A DNA stretch of 64,000 bases from CAVTTH01 sp963737545 (GCA_963737545.1 CAVTTH010000003.1:1240001-1304000); one strand, 5' to 3'; positions 17,314-26,756 are shown, numbered from the stretch's first letter. Program-made: numbers and translations. Notes: generated by a model not told the origin, from the letters alone.

Positions 17314-17703
17314 TTACCGTATTCCGGTTTCGATTTCGATATCCAGATGAACGGTCTGGTCGGAAACGACGGTGATCGCCTTGGGCAGGTCTGCCCTTGT
17401 AATCTTGCGCACTGGCATGGCGACCACGTATGTCCCCGGCGCCAGCATCTGGCGGAAGTTTCCTTTTGTGTCCGGCATCAATTGCGCCACCTTCGTTTTG
17501 CCATCCGCCTTGAAGACCGTTAGCTGCAAGGCGGCATATTCTTCAGCCGAAACCGTGGGATGCGGCGCACCCTCCTGAGCCACCGGAGTCAACGGCCCAA
17601 TGTTGACATGTCCCTCAACGAATCCCGGTTTTTCCGATTCCGCCACGGCACAGCCTAGTAGCAGCGCGAAGGTGAGGAAAAAATAACCGGTCGTGCGAAA
17701 CAC
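17314..17703 (-). CDS. Small secreted protein, possible lipoprotein
   Basis: 129 aa. The N-terminus is a signal peptide with lipobox-like LLLGC near residue 17. The mature part has alternating strands (YAALQLTVFKADGKTKVAQ, GTYVVAMP, TVHLDIEIETG) that resemble a carboxypeptidase regulatory-like or transthyretin-type beta-sandwich. It ends just downstream of ahcY on the same strand (spacing three bases), so it may be transcribed with the SAM-cycle operon, though no functional link is evident. Confidence 0.6.
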   Translation of the reverse strand: MFRTTGYFFLTFALLLGCAVAESEKPGFVEGHVNIGPLTPVAQEGAPHPTVSAEEYAALQLTVFKADGKTKVAQLMPDTKGNFRQMLAPGTYVVAMPVRKITRADLPKAITVVSDQTVHLDIEIETGIR

Positions 17704-17706
17704 GGA

Positions 17707-19137
17707 TCAATAGCGGTAATGCTCGGACTTGTACGGTCCTTCGATCGGCACCCCGAGATAGTCGGCCTGCTTCTTCGAAAGGTTGGTCAGCTTCACGCCG
17801 ATTTTTTCGAGGTGTAATCGCGCGACTTCTTCGTCGAGCGCTTTTGATAAAACGTAAACGCCGATCTTGTAAGTGTCTTTGTTTTTCCAGAGATCGAGTT
17901 GGGCGAGTACTTGATTCGAAAACGAGTTCGACATGACGAAGCTGGGATGACCCGTGGCGCAGCCGAGATTCACAAGGCGGCCTTCCGCGAGCATGAAAAT
18001 CTCCCGGCCGTTCGCAAATGTGTACTTGTCCACCTGCGGTTTGATATTCGTTCGTGTCACGCCCCTGGCTTCATTCAAACGATCGACCTGAATCTCGTTG
18101 TCGAAATGGCCGATGTTACAAACGATGGCCTGGTCTTTCATCCGCTCCATGTGTTCCAGCGTAATGATGTCGACGTTGCCGGTTGCGCTGACGTAAATAT
18201 CGCCGCGGCCAAGCGTTTCTTCGATGGTGGTGACTTCGTAACCTTCCATCGCCGCCTGCAACGCGTTAATCGGATCGATCTCAGTGATGACAACTCGTGC
18301 GCCCTGGCCGCGCAATGATTGGGCGCAGCCTTTGCCGACATCGCCATAGCCGCAAATGACGGCGACTTTGCCGGCAATCATGACATCGAGCGCGCGGTTG
18401 AGCCCGTCGACTAACGAGTGACGGCAGCCGTAAAGATTGTCGAACTTGGATTTGGTGACGGAATCGTTCACGTTGATCGCGGGAACGAGCAGCTTGTTTT
18501 CCTGATGCATCTTGTAAAGGCGATGTACCCCGGTCGTGGTCTCTTCCGAAACACCGCGCCAATCTTTCACAAGTTCGTGCCAGCGATACGGATTCTCCCG
18601 TTGCACTTCGAGCAACAAATCCTTGATGACCTGCTCTTCTTTGTTCTCCGATTTCGTCTTTGCCCAATCGCTGCCTTCCTCGAGTTCGTAGCCTTTGTGA
18701 ATGAGCAGGGTCGCGTCGCCGCCGTCGTCGACGATCAATTGCGGGCCCTTGCCGTCCGGGTGCGAAATCGCCTGATACGTGCACCACCAATATTCCTCCA
18801 GGCTTTCCCCTTTCCACGCGAAGACGGAAATGCCGGCCTTCGCCATCGCCGCAGCCGCGTGATCCTGCGTGGAAAAAATATTGCAGCTGGCCCAGCGCAC
18901 CGATGCACCGAGCTCGTTCAGTGTTTCAATCAACACCGCCGTTTGAATCGTCATGTGCAGCGAGCCCGTGATACGGACCCCTGCGAGCGGCTTCGACTTC
19001 GCATGCTTTTCGCGAATCGCCATTAATCCCGGCATTTCCTTCTCCGCGATAGAAATTTCCTTCCGACCCCAATCGGCCAGGCTGATGTCGCGAACTTTGT
19101 AATCGTGCTTTTTCTCGGTGACGGTTTGTGAACTCAT
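17707..19137 (-). CDS. ahcY: Adenosylhomocysteinase
   Basis: Hydrolyses S-adenosylhomocysteine to adenosine and homocysteine, removing the product inhibitor of methyltransferases. I take ATG 19137 (476 aa); the frame runs 29 codons further up, into the metK end. Motifs: GSLHMTIQTAVLIETL, the NAD-binding loop GYGDVGKGCAQSLRG, ATGNVDIITLEHM and the C-terminal SEHYRY that closes the neighbouring active site of the tetramer. It follows metK by 38 bases on the same strand, forming a SAM-synthesis/SAH-removal operon. Confidence 0.96.
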   Translation of the reverse strand: MSSQTVTEKKHDYKVRDISLADWGRKEISIAEKEMPGLMAIREKHAKSKPLAGVRITGSLHMTIQTAVLIETLNELGASVRWASCNIFSTQDHAAAAMAKAGISVFAWKGESLEEYWWCTYQAISHPDGKGPQLIVDDGGDATLLIHKGYELEEGSDWAKTKSENKEEQVIKDLLLEVQRENPYRWHELVKDWRGVSEETTTGVHRLYKMHQENKLLVPAINVNDSVTKSKFDNLYGCRHSLVDGLNRALDVMIAGKVAVICGYGDVGKGCAQSLRGQGARVVITEIDPINALQAAMEGYEVTTIEETLGRGDIYVSATGNVDIITLEHMERMKDQAIVCNIGHFDNEIQVDRLNEARGVTRTNIKPQVDKYTFANGREIFMLAEGRLVNLGCATGHPSFVMSNSFSNQVLAQLDLWKNKDTYKIGVYVLSKALDEEVARLHLEKIGVKLTNLSKKQADYLGVPIEGPYKSEHYRY

Positions 19138-19175
19138 AGTTTGAAAATGATCTTGGTTTCGAACTTCGGATTCGG

Positions 19176-20375
19176 TTAGCGCGCCGCTTTTTTCAGCGCG
19201 GCGGCCTTGTCGGTCTTTTCCCACGTGATGTCGGGATCGTCCTTGCCGAAATGTCCGTAGTTCGTGGTCTTTTGGTAAATGGGCCGGAGCAAATCGAGTT
19301 GCTCAATGATGTGCGCGGGCTTGAAAGAAAAGACGCGATTGATGGCACGCTCGATTGCTTCCTCCGGCACAGTGTTGGAATCGAAAGTGTTGATATTCAT
19401 GCTGACCGGATCCGGGTAGCCGATGGCATAAGCGAACTGGACTTCGCACCGCAAAGCGAGGCCCGCAGCGACCACGTTCTTGGCCACCCAGCGGGCCATG
19501 TAAGCCGCGCTGCGGTCGACCTTGCTCGGATCCTTTCCGGAAAACGCGCCGCCCCCGTGGCGGCCCCAGCCGCCGTAGCTGTCGACGATGATTTTGCGAC
19601 CGGTCAGGCCAGTGTCGCCCTCCGGTCCGCCGATGACAAAATTTCCCGTTGGGTTGATCAGGTATTCGGTCGCGTCGGTCAGCATGTCGTTAGGCAAAAC
19701 CTTGCGAATCACTTCTTCGATGATGAAGCTGCGAATCTCCGAATGCTTCACATCCTTCGTGTGCTGGGTCGAAACCACGACGTTGGAGACGCCGATCGGC
19801 TTGCCGCCGTCGTAGATTACTGAGACCTGAGATTTGGCATCCGGCCGCAGCCAGGGCACCTTGCCACTCTTGCGAATGCGAGTGAGCTCGCGCCCGAGCC
19901 GATGCGCAAACATGATCGGCGCAGGCATCAATTCCGGCGTCTCGTCGCAGGCAAAACCGAACATCAATCCCTGGTCGCCCGCGCCCTGTTCGGCGTGCCC
20001 TTTCCCTTCTGCCTCGCGCGCATCAACACCCTGCGCGATGTCTGCGCTCTGGTTGGTAATGATGTTCTGGATGCTGATCTTGTCGGCATGAAAGACGTCA
20101 TCATCATTCACGTAGCCGATGTCACGCACGGCATCGCGGACGATCTGATCGATTGGCACGATGGATTCGAGGGCGATACCCCGTTCCAAACTCGGAATGG
20201 TGATTTCTCCACCGACAATGACGGTGTGACTCTTGGCAAAGGTCTCACAGGCGACGCGGCTTTTTTTATCGACTGCCAGGCAGGCATCGAGCACGGCATC
20301 GGAGATGGTGTCGCAAACTTTATCCGGATGACCTTCGCCAACCGATTCGGAAGCAAAAATAAAACGACGGAGCAT
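19176..20375 (-). CDS. metK: S-adenosylmethionine synthetase
   Basis: Makes SAM from methionine and ATP. 399 aa, full length. Signatures: SVGEGHPDKVCDTISDAVLD at the start, GAGDQGLMFGFA (hexapeptide-like segment), GGGAFSGKDPSKVDRSAAY (phosphate-binding P-loop) and FGKDDPDITWEKTDKA at the end. It heads an operon with ahcY. A divergent ArsR-methyltransferase gene and a palindromic candidate operator lie upstream, so SAM/SAH-responsive repression of this operon is a reasonable inference. Confidence 0.97.
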   Translation of the reverse strand: MLRRFIFASESVGEGHPDKVCDTISDAVLDACLAVDKKSRVACETFAKSHTVIVGGEITIPSLERGIALESIVPIDQIVRDAVRDIGYVNDDDVFHADKISIQNIITNQSADIAQGVDAREAEGKGHAEQGAGDQGLMFGFACDETPELMPAPIMFAHRLGRELTRIRKSGKVPWLRPDAKSQVSVIYDGGKPIGVSNVVVSTQHTKDVKHSEIRSFIIEEVIRKVLPNDMLTDATEYLINPTGNFVIGGPEGDTGLTGRKIIVDSYGGWGRHGGGAFSGKDPSKVDRSAAYMARWVAKNVVAAGLALRCEVQFAYAIGYPDPVSMNINTFDSNTVPEEAIERAINRVFSFKPAHIIEQLDLLRPIYQKTTNYGHFGKDDPDITWEKTDKAAALKKAAR

Positions 20376-20490
20376 AAGCGGAAGGAATTCAGCGTTCAGG
20401 ATTCAGGGGTCCAGAAGTCCGGGGGCGGTTTCCATTCAAAAACCTGAACTCTGCGACCTGAAACATCGTGATCGAACATATTGACCAATC

Positions 20491-20510
20491 ATGATACGTC
20501 GATATATCAT
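20491..20510. promoter_or_regulatory. Candidate ArsR-type operator between metK and the regulator
   Basis: An imperfect 20-base dyad with arms ATGATACGTC and GATATATCAT, 8 of 10 positions paired. It is in the 146-base divergent spacer, 12 bases before the regulator start. Winged-helix ArsR proteins bind such 16-24-base palindromes, and the ATATC/GATAT core resembles sites of SAH-responsive ArsR regulators. Binding is inferred. Confidence 0.4.
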
Positions 20511-20521
20511 ATGAATCGCAA

Positions 20522-21457
20522 ATGGAGTCAACTACTAATTTCCTGCGCTTGCTGGCGGACCCGACGCGATTGCGCCTCATCCTGTTGCTCGAACAGGAAG
20601 AACTTTCCGTGGCCGAATTGCAGGACGTTTTGGGAATGGGCCAGTCGCGCATCTCGAGTCATCTCGCCCAGCTCAAGCGCGCCGGGGTCGTGGAAGACCG
20701 GCGTGCTGGGAAGAATGTATATTACGGGCTGACGAAGAAGGGTGGGCGTGACCCGCATCAGGCTCGAGTGAGTGAGCTTGCGCGAACGCTGGCACGCGAG
20801 ATGGGGGAAACGGCGCGAGATCGAACCGCTCTGAAACTCATCCTGCGAAAGCGACAGGATAAAGCGCGCGCTTATTTCGATCAGCTCGCCGGAAAATTCG
20901 GTCGCAGTCACTCTCCGGGCCGGTCGTGGCAGGCCCTGGCGCAAACGATGATCGCTCTTTTGCCACCTTTGACCGTGGCCGACTTGGGAGCGGGTGAAGG
21001 TACGCTTTCACAATTGTTGGCCAAGACTGCGCGAAAAGTGATCGCGGTCGATAACGCGCCGAAGATGGTTGAGTTCGGATCGCAGCTCGCGAAGAAGCAC
21101 GGATTCAAGAATCTCGAATACCGTCTGGGCGACATTGAAGATCCGCCAATCGCGAAGGGTTCGGTCGACCTCGCGATTTTCAGTCAGGCGCTGCATCACG
21201 CCATCCATCCAGAGCGCGCGATTGCCGCGGCGCATCGCATTCTGAAAAAGGGCGGCCGGATTGTCGTGCTCGATCTGCTCAGCCATCGTTTTGAAAAAGC
21301 ACGCGAACTTTACGCGGATCACTGGCTCGGTTTCAGCGAAGTGCAATTGCATCAATGGCTCGAGGCTGCCGGCTTCAGCGGGATCGAGGTCACGGTCATT
21401 TCGCGCGAAAAGGAGACGCCGCATTTTCAAACAGTGTTCGCGTTTGGGATAAAATGA
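20522..21457 (+). CDS. ArsR-family regulator fused to SAM-dependent methyltransferase domain
   Basis: 311 aa. Residues 1-85 form a winged helix of the ArsR/SmtB type (LADPTRLRLILLLEQEELSV, then LGMGQSRISSHLAQLKRAGV). Residues about 130-300 are a class I methyltransferase: motif I VADLGAGEGTLS, the acidic loop VIAVDNAP, FSQALHHAIHP and GGRIVVLDLL. No metal-binding CxC is seen in the recognition helix. The fusion and the divergent position opposite metK-ahcY suggest a sensor of SAM or SAH that controls the methyl cycle. The methyltransferase fold may serve as ligand-binding domain rather than enzyme. Start ATG 20522 has no obvious ribosome-binding site. Confidence 0.85.
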   Translation: MESTTNFLRLLADPTRLRLILLLEQEELSVAELQDVLGMGQSRISSHLAQLKRAGVVEDRRAGKNVYYGLTKKGGRDPHQARVSELARTLAREMGETARDRTALKLILRKRQDKARAYFDQLAGKFGRSHSPGRSWQALAQTMIALLPPLTVADLGAGEGTLSQLLAKTARKVIAVDNAPKMVEFGSQLAKKHGFKNLEYRLGDIEDPPIAKGSVDLAIFSQALHHAIHPERAIAAAHRILKKGGRIVVLDLLSHRFEKARELYADHWLGFSEVQLHQWLEAAGFSGIEVTVISREKETPHFQTVFAFGIK

Positions 21458-21673
21458 GGAGCGAGCAAACTGCGGCGTTCATTCGGCGGGTGCCTAACGG
21501 CAGCGCTCCGGCTAGAGAAGTGTGATTCTTTGAGATTGACTTGGACGAGCGCGGCTAATCAGTTTTATTTACAGAGAACGTCTGAATCGGACAGGGAGCC
21601 TCTTCCCGGTCTCTTTCTTATCTGGTTCAGGGCTGAAATCTCAGGATCGACGACCGGGAGAAGAAAGGCCCGT

Positions 21674-23078
21674 ATGTCTCATCCGATTCAGCCACCAACT
21701 ACAAATCCGCTGGCGAGCAATCCGCTCAGTTCCTTGTTCTGGCAGAGCGTTTCTCTTTTCGTTCCGCTCACTGTTGCAATGGTCTGCGTGGCGCTCTCGC
21801 CTCAAACACGGGCTGCCTGCCGGGAAGGCTGCGGCGGCACAAACTCGAACACTTATTTGGGTGACAGTGCGCTCGTGAACAACACCGCTGGCGTCGACAA
21901 CACAGCCACCGGCTATTACGCGCTTTATCACAACATCAGCGGTAACCTTAACACGGCCACCGGCTCTGACGCGCTGTTTAACAACAGTACGGGCGGCGGT
22001 AACACGGCGACTGGTTATTGGGCGCTCGTGAGCAACGCCACCGGCGACAACAACACGGCCAATGGGAATTCTGCGCTTCAGCTCAATAGTACCTGGCTGG
22101 TACAACACGGCCACCGGAGCCGCGGCGCTCTTTCGTAACACTACCGGAAGCAACAACCTGGCCTGCGGTTATGAAGCGCTCTTTAGCAACACGACTGGCA
22201 ATAACAACATGGCCACCGGCGCGCTTGCTCTTTATGCCAATACCACCGGCTTCTATAACATGGCGAATGGGTCCAATGCCATGTTCCACAATACGACCGG
22301 GAGCTACAATGTCGCGGAGGGTCTCAACGCCCTGCGTCTGAACACGACGGGGAGCATCAACACGGCGGTGGGCCTGAGTGCGTTGCTCAACAACACGACG
22401 GGTGGCTCCAACGTCGCTCTGGGAGGTGGAGCCGGTTCAGCTCTCACGACCGGGAGTAACAATATCGATATTGGCAATGCGGGAGTGGCAGCGGAGTCGA
22501 ACGCGATTCGGATCGGCAAGGTGGGAACGCAGCAGGCGACCTATATAGCGGGGATCAGCGGCAAGGCGGTAGCTGGAGGGGTGGGAGTGATCGTAGACAG
22601 CAACGGTCATCTCGGCACGGTCGTTTCCTCGAAACGCTTCAAGGAGGAGATCAAACCGATGGACAAGGCAAGTGAAGCGATCCTGGAACTGAACCCCGTA
22701 ACGTTTCGCTACAAGAAGGGCTTGGACCCGCAAGGCATCGCGCAATTTGGTCTCGTGGCAGAGCAAGTGGAAAAGGTGAATTCCGACTTGGTGGCGCGTG
22801 ACGGGAGCGGAAAACCGTATACTGTCCGGTACGAAGCGGTCAATGCGATGTTGCTCAACGAATTCCTCAAAGAGCACCGCAAGGTTGAAGAACAAGCGGC
22901 TGCTATCACGCGGGTAGAAGCAAAAGCGACGAAGCAAGATGGGACGATCACCCGATTGGAATCTGTTATTGCCCAACAGGCGAAGGAAATTCAGGCATTG
23001 AGCGCGCAAATGCGAAAAGTGAGTGAACAGCTTGAGGTGAGCGGAGCGGCTCCGCGCTTGGTCGTCGGCAATCGGTAG
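21674..23078 (+). CDS. Trimeric fibre/adhesin-like surface protein with S74 chaperone domain, frameshifted
   Basis: A long signal-type N-terminus (from ATG 21674, hydrophobic to about residue 43, ending QTRAAC) leads into about twelve 17-residue repeats of the form N-T-A-T-G-x-x-A-L-x-x-N-T-T-G-x-x. They resemble left-handed beta-roll heads of trimeric adhesins. Next come a stretch with GAGSALTTGSNN and a peptidase S74 intramolecular-chaperone domain (SKRFKEEIKPMDKASEAI, then FGLVAEQVEKV). A coiled coil closes the C-terminus. In repeat five one extra base near 22091-22095 breaks the frame; removing it restores an exact 17-residue unit. Corrected length 467 aa. S74 domains trimerise fibres and often cleave themselves off. 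No phage genes surround it. Confidence 0.8.
21848..22460 (+). repeat. Tandem 51-base repeats coding 17-residue beta-roll units
   Basis: About twelve units, each 51 bases, inside the fibre gene. The coding consensus starts with Asn codon AAC and holds ACxGGC for Thr-Gly. The fifth unit is 52 bases because of the extra base near 22094. Confidence 0.75.
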
Positions 23079-23221
23079 GAGCGTCCGTCCACTCGATGCC
23101 CATGGGTGTGGCTCGTGGATATGCGGGAGCGTTCCGGCCTGATCTCTGCCCTCTTGATTTCACTCGTCAGGCGAAATGTGCTCTGCTAGGCTCGACCGTC
23201 GGCTAGCCGCGGAAAAATACC

Positions 23222-24997
23222 GTGAACCTAAAAAAGTTTTTCGTCGAGCTGCAGCGGCGGAATGTTTACAGGGTCGCGGTCGCATATGGAGTTGTGAGCT
23301 GGTTGCTCATCCAGATTGCGACGCAGGTTTTCCCAATTTTCGAGATTCCGAACTGGGCTGCTCGATTGGTCGTCGTCGTGCTGATCCTGGGTTTCCCCGC
23401 CGCGCTCGGTGTGGCCTGGGCGTATGAACTGACACCCGAAGGCTTGCAGCGCACAGAGGACATTGCTCCGGGAAAATCGATCGCCCGCCGCGCCGGACGC
23501 AAGCTTGACTTTGTCATCATCGGCGTTCTGGCCGCCGTGATCGCGGTGATGGCTCTCCCACGGCATCGTCCCGCGACATCGTCCCCTCTCACACAGGGCG
23601 CGCAGAAGAGCATTGCCGTCCTCCCTTTTCTCGATCTCAGCCAATCAAAAGATCGCGAGTATATCAGCGACGGAATTACGGAGCAGATCATCGATTCGCT
23701 CGCTCACATCCACGGTCTTTTCGTCGTCGCTCGAACGACCGCCTTTGCTTTCAAAAATAGAAACCTCGACGTTCGCGACACAGGCCGGCAGCTCCAGGTT
23801 AGTCACGTGCTCGAAGGGAGCGTGAGCTACGGGACCGGCAAAGTGCGCGTCGTTGCGCAGTTGATTAATGTCGCCAACGGATTCCATCTCTGGTCGGAAA
23901 CCTATGATTCAACCGAGAAGGATCTTCTTTCCTTGCAGAGTGACGTGGCAAGAAAAGTGGCGGGCGCGCTGCGGATCGAACTGCATCTGGCAGAGACGAC
24001 GCAGTTGGCAAAGCCTCTGACCCACGATGCGGAGGCATATGATCTGTATCTGCGCGGCCGTTATTTGCTGAACAAGCGCACGCCCGATTCGATTCAGAAA
24101 GGGCGCGCACTTTTTGAGCAGGCGGTCGTGAGAGATCCTGGCTTCGCTCTGGGTCACGCTGGAATTGCCGATGCCTATATCCTCCTTGGGAAGATTGGCG
24201 AGTTAACGGGCGACGAAGCGGCAACCCGGGCATGGCCGGAGGTTTCAATCACGCTCGGAATCGACGAGAATCTGGCCGAAGGCTACATTTCCCGTGCGAC
24301 GCTCCTGTCAGATTTCGATTGGAACTGGCCAGCCGGCGAGGCCGACTTCCAGAAGGCGCTCGAGTTAAACTCGAACAGTGCGGAGGCCCATAATTTGTAC
24401 GCGCGACATCTCGCGCAGCTTGGCCGTTCGGAGGAGGCGCTCAAGGAAAATAGCGCTGCCGAAAAGCTTGATCCTTTGAATCAATTCATTTTGACGTCCA
24501 GGGGGAAGATTCTTTACGCCGCGCATCGTTATCCGGACGCGATCGCCTGCTGCCTCAAGGCAATTGATCTCGAAGGAAATTTTGGCCAGGCCGTCCAGAT
24601 TCTGGCGCAGGCCTACGTCCAGAACAAACAGTATCCGGAAGGGATCGAAGCTGCGAAAAGGTATGTGGAACTCTCGAAGGGCAGCGGCTGGGCAAAGTTG
24701 GAACTGGCCTACGCACATGCTGTAGCTGGGAATAAGGCCGAATCAGACCGAATCGTGAACGAAGTGACCTCGCAGCCGGGGCCATTCTCGCCCTACGACA
24801 TGGCCACGATTTGCGCGGCCTCGCACGATACGAAAGGAGCTTTTCACTGGCTCGAAAAAGCGATCGAGCAACGCGCGGTCGATGTGATTTGGATCAGGGT
24901 CGATCCGCGACTCGACAATATCCGGGACGAGCCCGGCTTTCGAGAGGTCCTCGCACGGATGGTTCCGCGCCGCCAATTTCCCGAGGTGCCAAAATAA
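23222..24997 (+). CDS. TolB-like/TPR membrane protein (paralogue 1)
   Basis: 591 aa, GTG start. The N-terminus (KKFFVELQRRNVYRVAVAYG) leads into two or three membrane helices to about residue 115. A TolB/FlgO-like domain follows (QKSIAVLPFLDLSQSKDREY to HLWSETYDSTEKDLLSLQ), then TPR repeats from about residue 255 to the end. This set, with or without an upstream DNA-binding or cyclase domain, is common in Acidobacteria and Verrucomicrobia and is often labelled adenylate-cyclase-like, but no catalytic domain is present. A scaffold or signalling role at the inner membrane is likely. A paralogue with the same N-terminus lies at 26757. Confidence 0.75.
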   Translation: MNLKKFFVELQRRNVYRVAVAYGVVSWLLIQIATQVFPIFEIPNWAARLVVVVLILGFPAALGVAWAYELTPEGLQRTEDIAPGKSIARRAGRKLDFVIIGVLAAVIAVMALPRHRPATSSPLTQGAQKSIAVLPFLDLSQSKDREYISDGITEQIIDSLAHIHGLFVVARTTAFAFKNRNLDVRDTGRQLQVSHVLEGSVSYGTGKVRVVAQLINVANGFHLWSETYDSTEKDLLSLQSDVARKVAGALRIELHLAETTQLAKPLTHDAEAYDLYLRGRYLLNKRTPDSIQKGRALFEQAVVRDPGFALGHAGIADAYILLGKIGELTGDEAATRAWPEVSITLGIDENLAEGYISRATLLSDFDWNWPAGEADFQKALELNSNSAEAHNLYARHLAQLGRSEEALKENSAAEKLDPLNQFILTSRGKILYAAHRYPDAIACCLKAIDLEGNFGQAVQILAQAYVQNKQYPEGIEAAKRYVELSKGSGWAKLELAYAHAVAGNKAESDRIVNEVTSQPGPFSPYDMATICAASHDTKGAFHWLEKAIEQRAVDVIWIRVDPRLDNIRDEPGFREVLARMVPRRQFPEVPK

Positions 24998-25091
24998 AGC
25001 TTGCCTTCGCGCATAACGAGTCATCTAATCGCTTAAAGGTAAATAATTAAGTGAACGAACAACTGACAACTGACGAGAGGAACCAGTACCT

Positions 25092-25364
25092 ATGCCCTTA
25101 ACATGTCCAAACCCAAACCCTCCTGCGATGACTCTAACGCAGTTCATATCCCGAATTAAAAGCGATCCAACTTTTCTTGCTGACTTCAAAAGCACATTGG
25201 ACTCGGCTGGTGCCAATGACAAGGCGGCAAGAGATTGCATCGAGTCGTACTTGAAACCTACTGAGCAAGAACTGGAGGGTTTTGGTGTGCCCAACGCCAA
25301 TGTTCTTCCCGCCCGCTTTTGCACCGAGTCTGGTAAGCTGGCCCTGATCCTTGCTACACGATAA
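25092..25364 (+). CDS. Small peptide, candidate precursor for the adjacent LanKC-like protein
   Basis: 90 aa with a good ribosome-binding site (GAGAGGAA, 25074-25081) before ATG 25092; a second in-frame ATG is at 25128. The N-terminal half after residue 14 looks like a helical leader (LTQFISRIKSDPTFLADF), followed by KPTEQELEGFGV. The C-terminal segment holds one Cys plus Ser and Thr residues. It ends directly before, and in the same frame as, the RamC/LanKC-like gene. Size, helix-then-tail layout and neighbour fit a ribosomally made peptide substrate, but no leader motif of known class III lanthipeptides is visible. Function is therefore a hypothesis. Confidence 0.5.
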   Translation: MPLTCPNPNPPAMTLTQFISRIKSDPTFLADFKSTLDSAGANDKAARDCIESYLKPTEQELEGFGVPNANVLPARFCTESGKLALILATR

Positions 25365-25370
25365 TCATAG

Positions 25371-26688
25371 GCTGTTACCTCCATTTCTGAGATAGCGCGC
25401 GGGCCATCTCTGCGTTGGCTCGCGCGGATAAAACATCTGCCGTTCTCCGACGAGAATTGGTCCTATTCCCGGTTCGCTGACGGGGATGACCCGACGCAAG
25501 GTTGGAAGCTTCACGTTTCTGCGACCATCCTCTCCGCCGCAGAAGTCTTCGCGCGTGCCGAGCCGATCCTGCGCAAGAGGGATGCGCTCTTTAAGGTTCC
25601 AAGCCGACTGGAACTTTTGAAGTCGCTTAATTCCGGTCTCTCTGATTTTTCACAGATCGGGAAATTTCTGACCGTTTATCCACGCTCGACTGAGGAAGCC
25701 GTGAAGTTGGCGGGCGAACTTCACCGCGCGACGCGTGGGTTGCCCGGTCCGCGTGTTCCCTTCGACACGCGCTATCGTAAGGACAGCTTGGTCTACTATC
25801 GATATGGAGCGTTCCGTAGTTCGGCTGATGGAACGCCTGGATTCATTCAAGCCTTGGGTGGAAAACGCTATCGGGACAAACGCGCGCCGGGACGGGCCGT
25901 TCCGCGCTGGCTGAAAGATCCGTTTCCAGAAATCACCCGCGAGTAATTCGAGATGGCACGGGCTGATCCGCCGGCAACTTCTTGCCTTCAAAGCGAAAGC
26001 TCAGCGCGGGAAAGGAGGCGCTTACGAAGCAGTCGATCTTTCCGTTCTGCCGGTGCGTCAGGCGATAATCAAAGAAGGACGGCGGCATGGCGAAACGAAC
26101 TGGGACGGACGAGACGGATACGCGCTCGTCAAGCACGAGGCCCAAGTCCTGCGCAAATTGCGCAAGGCAGGTCTGCCCGTCCCCGGAATTTTTCTGGAGT
26201 TCACCCACAACGGGAATCGGTATCTTGTTCTCGAACGAATTACCGACCGTCCTTTGCTTGCCGCAAAACGACTGCAACCCCCCAGGACCTCCTGGCGTCG
26301 AGCAGAGAAGATTCTGGAACAGCTGGAGCCGCTCCTATCCAAACTGCACGCCGCCGGGTGGGTGTGGCGCGACTGCAAGCCGTCGCACATTTTCTTGCAT
26401 GAGGGAAAGTTGCGACTGATCGATTTCGAGGGCGCATGCCGTATCGGCGAGACCGACTTGCTGCCGTGGGGTTCGCCGGATTATATCCCGCCAGAGTTCC
26501 GCGGGAAATTCTCCCGGCTTGCAGGAACTTTGGAAGATGATTACGCGCTCGGCGTGATCGCATTTCAATTTCTGTCCGGGAAATTTCCTCCAATCGGTTC
26601 TCGCCGCCGCGCTTCGATTTACAAAGAGACTCGCTGTCCTGATTCATTGCGGTGCAGGATCGAAAATTTGCTGCGCCACGTTAAATAG
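25371..26688 (+). CDS. LanKC-like lyase/kinase without cyclase domain; frameshifted, start unclear
   Basis: The first frame carries the N-terminal domain of class III lanthipeptide synthetases: TQGWKLHVSATILSAAEV, GKFLTVYPRSTEEAV, TRGLPGPRVPF and SLVYYRYGAF. Near 25943-25946 (GAG TAA) one extra base must be skipped. The next frame then gives a kinase with glycine loop RGKGGAYEAVD, lysine/acidic IIKEGRRHGET, the catalytic WVWRDCKPSHIFL and metal-binding LIDFEGACR. The protein ends at 26688 with no LanC cyclase, giving about 435 aa against more than 800 in LanKC. No ATG, GTG or TTG opens the first frame between the TAG at 25368 and WKLHV. It could be a phospho-lyase modifying enzyme or a decayed gene. 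Confidence 0.68.
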
Positions 26689-26756
26689 AAGAATTCGGCA
26701 ACGTCCGGCGCTGCCGCCTGTCTAAATCGTAGAGCGAACGGGCTTGCCTTTACCTT

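Noticed and set aside
20376..20490. SAM or SAH riboswitch before metK
   Set aside because: The spacer is short and I could not find the pairing pattern of known SAM/SAH riboswitches; the dyad near the regulator explains control better.
21674..23078. Tail-fibre-like gene as evidence of a prophage
   Set aside because: No integrase, capsid, portal or terminase genes are near, and the product has a signal peptide.
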